Source of the DNA: Psychrosphaera algicola
GTDB lineage: Bacteria; Pseudomonadota; Gammaproteobacteria; Enterobacterales; Alteromonadaceae
Reading direction: 5' to 3'
DNA: 64,000 bases
NCBI RefSeq assembly: GCF_028401425.1
Contig: NZ_JAQOMS010000002.1
Coordinates: forward strand, 3,286,001 to 3,350,000
Part shown: positions 56,064 to 63,728 of the stretch, piece after piece
Position numbering within the stretch: position 1 is the first letter of the stretch
Layout of the letters: every line of letters starts with the position of its first letter
Program-made: the position numbers and the translations under genes
Notes under the pieces: generated by a model
What the model saw: only the letters and a program-made list of their open reading frames with translations
What the model was told of the DNA's origin: nothing
Database searches by the model: none

Positions 56064-56318
56064 ATGAGACTCTTTATAGCTTTGATATTTATTATTTTTA
56101 GCTTTATTTTAGGAAACGAATTAGTGTCAGGCGAAGCCCTGTCAAAATATGGTAGTGGTAAGTTATCAGAAGAACCAAAATCATATTATTTAAAAGTAAC
56201 TTTTCACGGAGTTATTTGGTTAACGTCATTAGTTTGCTTATTTCTACCTAAACATAAGTTAGAGTCTCTAAATGAGTGGCTTAAGCAATTTGATTCAAAA
56301 TACGATAAGGAAGAGTAG
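56064..56318 (+). CDS. Small two-helix membrane protein, putative immunity protein, 84 aa
   Basis: Starts two bases after the RHS stop; its ribosome site GGAGGG lies inside the last codons of the toxin, so translation is coupled. It has helices at residues 1-17 (IALIFIIFSFILG) and 47-63 (VIWLTSLVCLFL), then a charged tail ending in YDKEE. No family recognised. Position and coupling are those of immunity genes of RHS toxins; membrane location would fit a toxin acting on the inner membrane. Inference only. Confidence 0.65.
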   Translation: MRLFIALIFIIFSFILGNELVSGEALSKYGSGKLSEEPKSYYLKVTFHGVIWLTSLVCLFLPKHKLESLNEWLKQFDSKYDKEE

Positions 56319-56406
56319 TAATGAAGTCGTATCGACTAATTCGGTTTTGCAGAACTTATTTGTATTTAAGTGCAATTTAGCTGAAATTAAGGGAGTAGAA
56401 TATTAA

Positions 56407-56928
56407 ATGTTACTGTTTAGATATTTTCTAACCATTGCTATGGTTGTAATGCTATGCGGTTGTGCAGCTCAAATAAATGAGAGGACTAGCATTAAAAGCA
56501 CGGAGGCAACCGCCTCCAACGTAAGTGTCTTATTGGAAGTTCAACCTTTAGAAAGGATTGACGAAAGCAAAAGCCTAACCACGAGCATAGCAGAGCTTAA
56601 AAAGGTGATTTCAAAGAAATATTTAGGAAGTATTGCTTCTGCTTCAGAAAACCCTAAACCTGAAGCGCTTTTGAAAATCACAATAGAGCAATTTCGCCAC
56701 GTTTCAGGTTTTGGAAGATTTATGGCTGGATCGATGGTTGGAGATGCTGTACTTAAGTTGAATGTGAAGTTAATTGCCGTAGCTGATGGTCGGGTTATTC
56801 ACGAGTCTACCCTTGATACTCAATCTAGCTTTGGTGAAGGCGTTTTTGGAGCCACAACATCAAGACAAATTGAAGCAATGTCTGTAAAGATAATTGATAT
56901 TCTAAATTCAAACACTGCTAAAAGTTGA
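56407..56928 (+). CDS. DUF4410-like lipoprotein, 173 aa
   Basis: Lipobox MLCGC near residue 19 after ATG 56407. The mature part LLKITIEQFRHVSGFGRFMAGSMVGDAVLKLNVKLI and TSRQIEAMSVKIIDIL fit my memory of DUF4410, small outer-membrane lipoproteins. It follows the putative immunity gene by about 90 bases in the same direction. Role in the toxin locus is unknown; it may be an unrelated cargo gene. Confidence 0.6.
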   Translation: MLLFRYFLTIAMVVMLCGCAAQINERTSIKSTEATASNVSVLLEVQPLERIDESKSLTTSIAELKKVISKKYLGSIASASENPKPEALLKITIEQFRHVSGFGRFMAGSMVGDAVLKLNVKLIAVADGRVIHESTLDTQSSFGEGVFGATTSRQIEAMSVKIIDILNSNTAKS

Positions 56929-57107
56929 AGTGTAGTCTATTGAGTAAAGCCAACTTCGGCTGGTTTTATTTTACACAAGTGCAGAAATAGTTTTTTAACT
57001 CTTTTTATTCAATATTAAAGAAAAATACTTTAATGTTTGACGTATCAACTTTGGATTAATAGTTAATCAGTTCAACTCTCAGTGAATTGCAAATAATACG
57101 GATTTTT

Positions 57108-57847
57108 ATGGATAGTTATAATTTCAGTGGCTCTGCTGCAATTACATGTAACGGAATAAAAAGCACTTTAAGAATATTGATCCTTGGAGAGCAATATTTG
57201 AGCTAGCTTGGAATGGGTTAGATGCTAACGCTACCGAAGTAAAAGTAAATATCGAAACTAATGAAATGGATGGTACTGAAGCCGTTGAAGTTTTCGACAA
57301 CGGTGACGGAATCGACTTTCACAATATCCAAGATAATTTTGCTAAGTTTAATGACTCATCTAAATCAGACGCTGATCAACATGGTAGTCATGGTCGAGGG
57401 CGTTTGGCATTTTTCAGAATCTCTGAAAATGCTACATGGTTTACAAAGCACAACAATGAAAATGCAAGAATTAAGGTTTGCGCGTCAGACATTAAAGATT
57501 TTGATGGCGTTTCAATCGACGAGTCTTTACAACATTCCTCACTAATGCAAGAGCCAAAAGGCACGATAGTTACGCTTAGTAATTGTGAAACTAATTTGCC
57601 TCCTCATGAAGTGTTATTGCCAAAGTTTACTATCGAATTTGGCTGGTATTTAGCATTAAATAACAAAAAAACGCTGACGCTAAACAATGACCCCGTTCCA
57701 GTTCCCGAACACGACTTAAAAGAGTTTAATATAAGCGTAGAAGATAATGACTTTGGCCTTAAAGTAATTAGATGGCACAGCAAGCCAACTTCAGAGAAAT
57801 CACATTATTATTTACTAAATAAAGACAGCTGCGTAATAACATGAAGC
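57108..57847 (+). pseudogene. GHKL ATPase (Hsp90/MutL-like fold), cut by IS21
   Basis: The Bergerat ATP site is clear: N-box ELAWNGLDANA, G1 box DNGDGI and G2 box GSHGRGR. The frame slips near 57160 (A5 run), joining MDSYNFSGSAAITCNGI to KHFKNIDPWRAIFELAW. About 245 residues remain; the reading ends at NKDSCVIT where the IS21 element begins. No convincing continuation is seen after the IS. ATPases of this fold without partners occur in phage-defence islands; that is inference here. Start ATG 57108. Confidence 0.7.
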
Positions 57848-57940
57848 TGATCGGTCAATAACATTGATGCTGATCGCATTTTTGTTTCTCTATAGACCTC
57901 AGTAAAATTTAACTTGAGTGATCAGCATCAGTCAAGGAAT

Positions 57941-58669
57941 TTAGTTTTTTCGCATTGATTCTCCTTTTAATTCCAGCTTAATTGAACCATGGACTAACCT
58001 ATCTAATATCGCATCAGCATGAGTAGATTCGCCGATCATTTTATACCAATTTTCTATCGGTAATTGACTAGCAATTAGCGTTGATTTGCTATCGTACCTA
58101 GCATCAATTAATTCGAGTAAATCACTGCGTTGCTGAGGGGTTAAGGGCTCTAATCCCCAATCATCAAGTACCAATAGATCAGCATAAGCGAGTTTATTAA
58201 TAAACTTTCGGTAACTCCCGTCAGCCTGAGCCATAAACATTTTCTCGAGTAGCTCTTTAAGCCTAAAGTAATACACGCTGTATCCTTGCTGACAATGATT
58301 ATGACCAAGTGCACAAGCAAGGTAAGTTTTGCCACATCCTGTCGCGCCTGTGATGAGGATGTTTTGATGTAAACGCAGCCATTCGCCTTGGGCTAGCGAA
58401 CGCATTTGTGTTTTATCGAGTTGGCGACTCGCACTGTAGTTTAACTGGGCAAGCGTACCGCTAACTCTAAACTTTGCTTGTCGGGTTAATCGCTCTATTT
58501 TACGTTGCTCTCGTCCTATAATTTCATGCTCAAGCAATAAGCTTAAACGTTCTTCGAAGCTTTGCTCTACATATAAATTGGGTTGCTCATGTTGCCTTAA
58601 TAAGGCTTCACGTATGCCGCTAAGTTTTAAGCTATTCAGTTGCTGGTTGACTTGTTGATGAGTATTCAT
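57941..58669 (-). CDS. istB: IstB, IS21 transposition helper ATPase
   Basis: 242 residues, intact. Walker A GATGCGKTYLA near residue 105 and Walker B LLVLDDWG near residue 170, with the N-terminal helical region that recruits IstA. AAA+ protein that loads and activates the transposase. Ends the istA-istB operon, with start 15 bases after istA. Confidence 0.95.
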   Translation of the reverse strand: MNTHQQVNQQLNSLKLSGIREALLRQHEQPNLYVEQSFEERLSLLLEHEIIGREQRKIERLTRQAKFRVSGTLAQLNYSASRQLDKTQMRSLAQGEWLRLHQNILITGATGCGKTYLACALGHNHCQQGYSVYYFRLKELLEKMFMAQADGSYRKFINKLAYADLLVLDDWGLEPLTPQQRSDLLELIDARYDSKSTLIASQLPIENWYKMIGESTHADAILDRLVHGSIKLELKGESMRKN

Positions 58670-58684
58670 GTTTTTCCTTTTTGA

Positions 58685-60277
58685 TTAATGGTAATACTGG
58701 CTACCACGGATGTTGGGGTGGTCTATTTCATTTAGTAAATCGAGTTGAGCTTGTGGTAATGGCTGTTTATCTAATCCTTTTTCTAGGATATTTTTCACTT
58801 GCTTAACTCGGTTAAGGCCTGTGGCAAGCGCACGTTGACAAGCTGCTTCAAGTCTTTGTTCACCGAATTTATTACCTAGGTTGAGTAGCCCTAAACACGC
58901 ACGGTAGCTTTGCTCTGGGTGTTTTTTCATCGTTAGTAAATTAATCACATATTGCTCTGTTGATACGCCAAACTTTCTGGCCCAACTTTCAAAACGAGCT
59001 GCACTCCACTGTTGTTGTTTTTGATGAGCGATAGGCATATGCTCTTCAACTGTTGTATGGCCACCGACACGGTGAGAGCGTGGGTGAACAGCTACTTTTA
59101 CTCCTTTATGATAAAGCGTCACCAGCTCATTACTGGCATGTGCTTCTAGCTTTTGTTTTATTAAACGATGAGGTACGGAGTAATAATGTTTCTCAACTTC
59201 AACATGGTGATCAATATGTACGCGTACCTGTTTGACCAAGGTGTAACTGTATGGCTTTTGAGGTAAGGGTTTGAGTACAGGTTTATCTATTGTTTTAAAT
59301 TGACTTGCTCTCGAACTAGGATGCTTTTTCATCTGCCGTTGGTTTAAGTCGATTAGTAATTCCCTGATTTTGATATTGAGTTGACGTAAACTAAAAAACG
59401 TTTCCTTACGCAGTCGCGCCATTATCCAGCGTTCAACAATTTGTACCCCCACTTCCGCTTTAGATTTATCCTTAGGTTTATAAGGCCTAGCAGGCACAAC
59501 AACCGTATTATAATGACAGGCAAGTTGTTGGTAGGTTGGGTTTAAATCTGGCTCATATCGACACGCCTTTGTCACACCGCTTTTCAGGTTATCGGGGATC
59601 ACCAATTCAGGGACTCCACCTAAGAATTCAAAACAACGGGCGTGACTCATCACCCAATCTTCTAACCCTTGGCTGAATGTCGCTTCGGCATAGGTGTAAT
59701 TTGAGGCCCCCATCACCGCAACAAAAATCTGTGCGGTCCGGCACTCTCCAGTGCTTGGGTCGACGATATTCATCGTCGGCCCGCAATAGTCAACAAACAG
59801 CTTTTCACCCGCTTTATGATTTTGTCGCATTGATGGCTTTTGGCATTTAAGCCAAGATTTATATTGGCGGCAATAATGGTTATAGCTGTAATAACCTTCG
59901 GGGTGACGTTCTTTATATTCCTCCCACAGTAATTGCAATGTCATGGTTTTAGGTCGCAGCTCTTGCTGAACAATTGACCAATCCGGTAAAGCATAGCGCT
60001 TGGGTTGAGCTTTAGTATTAAAGAATGCCTGATGAAGGGATTGCTCGTCCCAACTAGCCGCTAAAGGCCAGCTAGTGATATTGAGTTGAGCTGCTCGGTT
60101 AACATAGGTTGAAACAGAGCCCGGTGATATAGACAGGCTTTTAGCAATTTGACGGTGAGTTAATTCACACCCGTACTTTAATCGAATGATCTCTTTTAAT
60201 TTACGCATAGAAATAGGTGCCGTTGGCATGGTTATCCTCATCATCAAAAAAGAGAAAAGGATAACGGTTAAAAACAC
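58685..60277 (-). CDS. istA: IstA, IS21 DDE transposase
   Basis: 530 residues, intact. N-terminal helix-turn-helix (GCELTHRQIAKSLSISPGSVSTYV), then the rve core with Asp in LFVDYCGP, Asp in LVIPDNLKSG and Glu in KDKSKAEVGVQIVERW. C-terminal Mu-type region. ATG 60277 or the internal ATGs near residue 11 may be the true start; the first eleven residues are hydrophobic and unusual. Confidence 0.95.
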   Translation of the reverse strand: MFLTVILFSFLMMRITMPTAPISMRKLKEIIRLKYGCELTHRQIAKSLSISPGSVSTYVNRAAQLNITSWPLAASWDEQSLHQAFFNTKAQPKRYALPDWSIVQQELRPKTMTLQLLWEEYKERHPEGYYSYNHYCRQYKSWLKCQKPSMRQNHKAGEKLFVDYCGPTMNIVDPSTGECRTAQIFVAVMGASNYTYAEATFSQGLEDWVMSHARCFEFLGGVPELVIPDNLKSGVTKACRYEPDLNPTYQQLACHYNTVVVPARPYKPKDKSKAEVGVQIVERWIMARLRKETFFSLRQLNIKIRELLIDLNQRQMKKHPSSRASQFKTIDKPVLKPLPQKPYSYTLVKQVRVHIDHHVEVEKHYYSVPHRLIKQKLEAHASNELVTLYHKGVKVAVHPRSHRVGGHTTVEEHMPIAHQKQQQWSAARFESWARKFGVSTEQYVINLLTMKKHPEQSYRACLGLLNLGNKFGEQRLEAACQRALATGLNRVKQVKNILEKGLDKQPLPQAQLDLLNEIDHPNIRGSQYYH

Positions 60278-60353
60278 CTATAGATAAAACAAAAAATAAT
60301 AAATTTTAATCAATAACATAAGTTGATCACTCAATAACATTTTGGTCAAAAGT

Positions 60354-60430
60354 GATCAGCATCGATGTTATTGAGTGATCAGGATGAATGTTATTGGGTG
60401 ATCAGCATCGATGTTATTAAGTGATCAGGA
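60354..60430. repeat. Three tandem 23-bp repeats at the IS21 right end
   Basis: Units at 60354-60376, 60377-60399 and 60400-60422, each starting GATCAG and containing ATGTTATT, with a partial fourth (GATCAGGA). Such repeated ends are normal IS21 transposase-binding sites. Confidence 0.9.
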
Positions 60431-60510
60431 TGGGTGAAAATACGCAGTTTGGCTTTGGCTGGCAGAGTTGGTTTAGGCTTGCAAAAGTATTCGTACGGCT
60501 ATTAATATGC

Positions 60511-60867
60511 TTAATTAATTTTATTTATGCTTTCCATGTATTGAGTTAACTTGCTTAAGCCTGCTTTCGATTTGCAAATATCTGCGGGAGTCGCGTTAAG
60601 GTGTTGTTGTTTCGTATAAAACCAATGAAGCATAAAATCATTATTACCGCCGGCTAAAGAAAACAAATGTTTATAAAAATGCAGAAAAATAAGCTGTAAT
60701 TCAGATTCTATTCCGGGGATCTCAAATCCAGTTGATTGTTTTTCAGCATAAATTAATTCTGATACTCCAACGATTTTTGCGCGGCTCTCTAATTCAATTT
60801 CAAGCGTGTCGCAAGCTCTGTTAAAGCTTTGCATTAGTACACGAGACTTATCAAAAGTATTTTTCAA
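60511..60867 (-). CDS. MbcA/ParS/Xre-type toxin-binding domain protein, 118 aa
   Basis: The C-terminal half fits the DUF2384 (MbcA/ParS) pattern: LFSLAGGNNDFMLHWFYTKQQHLNATPADICKSKAGLSKLTQYMESI. In RES-Xre systems this domain belongs to the antitoxin. Here the N-terminal half lacks an obvious helix-turn-helix, and no RES-domain partner is next to it. It may be an orphan, or the partner was lost with the IS insertion. Start ATG 60867. Confidence 0.6.
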   Translation of the reverse strand: MKNTFDKSRVLMQSFNRACDTLEIELESRAKIVGVSELIYAEKQSTGFEIPGIESELQLIFLHFYKHLFSLAGGNNDFMLHWFYTKQQHLNATPADICKSKAGLSKLTQYMESINKIN

Positions 60868-61236
60868 ACTTATCTCCTGTTACCTGCATATTCCGAAGTA
60901 TGCAGCTACCAGCGTTAATCAGTGGTAATTAATTGTGAACCCAATTTTACGTATAATTGAGTTTAATCTAATTTATCTTCAAATGCTGAAACTTATCGGA
61001 ATCTCATGCCAATAAACTTTGGATCGGATGCTGATATTGTTTGGATTAACTGCCGGTAGTGAGTGGAATTTGCAACTGTAGAGTCCATTAAAACCAAGGA
61101 GTCCATCCCATTGTTTACAGAGTAAGAGGTATCTACGTGGATCTTTTTATCAAAGACGACAGATTGAGTCGAAAAGTTATTTGAAGGAAGTATCCACGTG
61201 GATATTTATTTTTATTATATATCACTAATTGTGTGT
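60868..61236. other. Gene-free region with two CACGTG-centred repeats
   Basis: No gene recognised. TATCCACGTGGATA at 61191-61204 is a perfect 14-bp palindrome, and GTATCTACGTGGATC at 61129-61143 is a close second copy 61 bases away. They look like paired operator sites. Confidence 0.55.
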
Positions 61237-61407
61237 TTACGTTCTGCTAGGCGCGGTTGGCCAGACTTTCTCAATTGTTCCAATAATTAATTCCTGAAGG
61301 CGAGACAAACTAGCTCTTAATTTCTGTAACTCGCCCCAATCCGTCTGAGGCAATCATAAATTGGTCTACAATAAACTTACAAAAGTAAAGAAGTGCGCTA
61401 TTTATAA
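61237..61407 (-). CDS. Possible small protein after the helicase, frameshifted
   Basis: Two coding-like stretches in different frames: LYFCKFIVDQFMIASDGLG and then ELQKLRASLSRLQELIIG followed by TIEKVWPTAPSRT. One slip near 61335 in GGGG joins them into about 60 residues of mainly helix. No start or ribosome site is certain. Could be a third member of the helicase operon. Confidence 0.35.
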
Positions 61408-62786
61408 TTAATTAAATGCGGCGATTATTTTCTGCTTGAATTGGCCGAGCCTAAGCTCATCGAACTCATTTAATATCTTAGCATTTGATTCCATAAGGGC
61501 GCTTATACCGTCATTTCCCCAACTCAATTTATGGAGTTCTGGTTTTTCTAGTGTAAGCATTTTTTTGATAAAATATTGTCGGTATTAATGTATTCGTTGT
61601 TCTTTTGGCTAGTAGGGATATTAATATAACGGTATGTGTCAGGGATATCTTGTTCCATTCGAACGGCTATTGAAGCTAGGCTTTCTTCGGCGAACGTATA
61701 TAACTAAGGCCTCTTGGTTTGGTGAGTTATTGACTCTTAAGATTCGTCCCAAGACCTGTCTAAAGTAAAGCTCGGTCTTAACACTGCTCATATGACAGCA
61801 AACCTGCAACCTTGGTATATCCGTACCTTCACTGATCATGCCTACGCTTACTATCCATTCAGTAACTCCATTTTTAAATCTATTAATCTCGGCTAACGCA
61901 TCATCGTGCTTGTAAGTCACTATTGTTGCTTTTTGATTAAATTTATTCCGTAGCAAGTTACACAAAGATTTAGCATGCTCTACTGACGCGGCAACTACTA
62001 ACCCTCCGGCATTAGGGGATTCTTTTCGAATTTCTGAGAGCTTATCGCAGGCTAACCGAACTAAATATTCTACTGCTTGGTTGTTAAAAATAACATTGCG
62101 ATAGGAAATATTTGAACTTTTTAACAATTCAAGGATAGAGGGATATGATTTATCACCTTCATCCGTTGCTATAGTTAGTTTTTCATTATCAATTAGAACT
62201 ATTTTCGGCGAGCGGCAAACGCCATCATTAACCGCCTGAGCTAGAGTATATTGATAATCGCAGACTAATTGACCTTCCGGATCTGTGTATTCGGCCATAA
62301 CTATTGGTAAGGCATCAGAACGCCAAGGAGTACCTGAAAGCGCTAGTGTGTATTTAGCCAAACCTTGAATTTTTACTAGGATTTGTTGTCCCCAAGCATT
62401 AGCAACTTCCTGTGAACTTCCGGAACAATGATGAATTTCATCAAAAATAACCAAGACACGATATTTTCTGATGGTTTGCCAAAAACTGTTATCTAAGTAT
62501 TGAATCGCTTGATACGTTAAAGACTTCCCAATGGCTCCAATTTCACCATTAAAGTGACAGTTTAACCTTCTACTAAATGTTTCTTTAATACCGTGTGCTA
62601 CAGACAAAGATGGCGAAAAACAAAGAACTAAGTCGATTAATTCATCCTCAAACAATCTGTAAGCGACTTCCGATGCCATTATCGTTTTCCCAGCGCCTAG
62701 GGTGGCTTGGCAAAAAAATGAGATGGGCCAGTTCTGAACTTCTCTAAAGCTAATTCAACACTTTCTTGTTGCCATAGTCTTAACAT
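61408..62786 (-). CDS. SF2 DEAH-box helicase (two or three frameshifts)
   Basis: From ATG 62786 (MLRLWQQESVELAL, Q-motif) about 455 residues. Walker A is ATLGAGKT, DEAH motif FDEIHH, motif III SGTPWRSD, motif V SEGTDIP and motif VI QVLGRILR. It resembles type-III restriction R subunits and defence helicases, but lacks a nuclease domain in what is seen. Frames change near 62716 (T7), 61668 and 61560 (A7); the last piece ends FKQKIIAAFN at 61408. The Leu of Walker A (usually Pro) may come from a CCTGG site read as CTAGG. Start overlaps the upstream gene. Confidence 0.8.
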
Positions 62787-63292
62787 GTGCTGCTACCCTC
62801 TAATACAGAGATTAACTTAGATGTGGCATTTATTCGACCAAGTAAACTTGCAGCCTGTCCTTTTGCTTTGTCTTTTAACGTTGTTATAACAACCCTATTG
62901 TCGGGAAATCGTTTGATAAAATTTTCATAATGTTCGACTTCTCCAAGAGTAATTTCCAACTCTCCTTGTATGCTGTTTCGTTCTTTTTTAAGGGATTGAA
63001 TTTTTTCAAACGACGCTTCAGATGCGTCATGTAGTGACTTGGAAAAACATTCAATAAATAGATTTGTTTTCGCGTATTTTTTATTTCGACCAGTGCCTTT
63101 TGTACTAAGCAATCCTTTTTCCTCAAGAGCAAGCAAGTGGCGGTATAACTTAACCCTAAGTTCTACTGGGGTCTGTTTCTGCTCAAATTTATTATGAGCA
63201 ACGTCTCGTAATTCTGTAACAGTAAACTCATCCATGGCTTCTTCAATTAGCAGATGTTTCATCAGGTTGTTTAGTCTGTAATGTTTTTTCAT
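62780..63292 (-). CDS. Winged-helix plus coiled-coil protein, helicase partner, 170 aa
   Basis: Residues 20-80 look like a winged helix (FTVTELRDVAHNKFEQKQTPVELRVKLYRHLLALEEKGLL, then TKGTGRNKKY), and residues 95-130 a coiled coil (ASFEKIQSLKKERNSIQGELEITLGE). Its stop overlaps the helicase start by 7 bases, so the two are an operon. I know no named family. Probable DNA-binding subunit that brings the helicase to its target; inference. Confidence 0.7.
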   Translation of the reverse strand: MKKHYRLNNLMKHLLIEEAMDEFTVTELRDVAHNKFEQKQTPVELRVKLYRHLLALEEKGLLSTKGTGRNKKYAKTNLFIECFSKSLHDASEASFEKIQSLKKERNSIQGELEITLGEVEHYENFIKRFPDNRVVITTLKDKAKGQAASLLGRINATSKLISVLEGSSTC

Positions 63293-63391
63293 CTAAATGA
63301 CACTTTCATAAACTTAGGATTGCTAAGTATACAAAAATAATTAAAAATTAGACAATCTAAGTTATTAAAGAGACAACTAAATGATCTTTTC

Positions 63392-63701
63392 GTGGTTACT
63401 AATCCATTTATCATTCGCCTTAAGCAAGCTAGAAAAAAGCTGGACTCACACAAAAAGGCCTTGGAATCTTGGTTGGTATGGAGCACAGCTCAGCTAGTGC
63501 ACGTATGAATCACTATGAAAAAGGTCGACATACGCCTGATATTAGTATGTTGAAAAAACTAGCTAAACAGTTAAACGTCCCGCTAAATTACTTTTTTGCG
63601 AAGATGAAATAACTGCAGAGTTATCCTGCCTAATCAATAAACTGTCAGAAAAAGACAAGAAAAAACTGATTGAAAAGCTGAGTCATAAAACAGACTCTTA
63701 G
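63392..63701 (+). CDS. Xre-type helix-turn-helix regulator (two frameshifts)
   Basis: The HTH reads KAGLTQKGLGILVGMEHSS, followed by MNHYEKGRHTPDISMLKKLAKQLNVPLNYFF, the classical HTH_3 pattern. Frames change in A6 near 63434 (before KAGLTQ) and T6 near 63595 (after NYFF). The start may be GTG 63392; no ATG is in frame. About 103 residues, with a helical tail. Divergent from the winged-helix/helicase operon by 100 bases, so it probably controls it, and lies 27 bases before greB. Confidence 0.75.
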
Positions 63702-63728
63702 TTCCTTATAAAAAGACTCAACTAAATT

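Larger units (their letters stand above)
57848..60427 (-). mobile_element. IS21-family insertion sequence
   Basis: Two genes, istA and istB, in the usual order, with terminal inverted repeats: TGATCGGTCAATAACATTGATG at the left end and the complement of AAGTGATCA at the right, plus extra internal GATCA-containing repeats. No target duplication is evident (GAAGC left, GGATG right). The element disrupts the GHKL gene. Confidence 0.85.
41310..63728. mobile_element. Gamma-mobile-trio-like genomic island (borders inferred)
   Basis: About 22 kb between the truncated greB on the left and a second greB on the right. The left end carries gmtY-gmtZ-gmtX, followed by cargo with toxin, enzyme, defence-like and regulatory genes. 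The left border is sharp, because greB homology stops at 41309. The right border is placed before greB at 63729, but it may lie beyond the window, since that greB may be cargo. I see no direct repeat at the ends. An IS21 element has entered the cargo. Confidence 0.7.

Noticed and set aside
60354..60430. CRISPR-like array of 23-bp repeats
   Set aside because: Repeats are directly adjacent, without spacers, and match IS21 terminal sites.
60428..60500. Continuation of the GHKL ATPase after the IS21 right end
   Set aside because: A short open stretch (GENTQFGFGWQ) exists but has no recognisable family residues.
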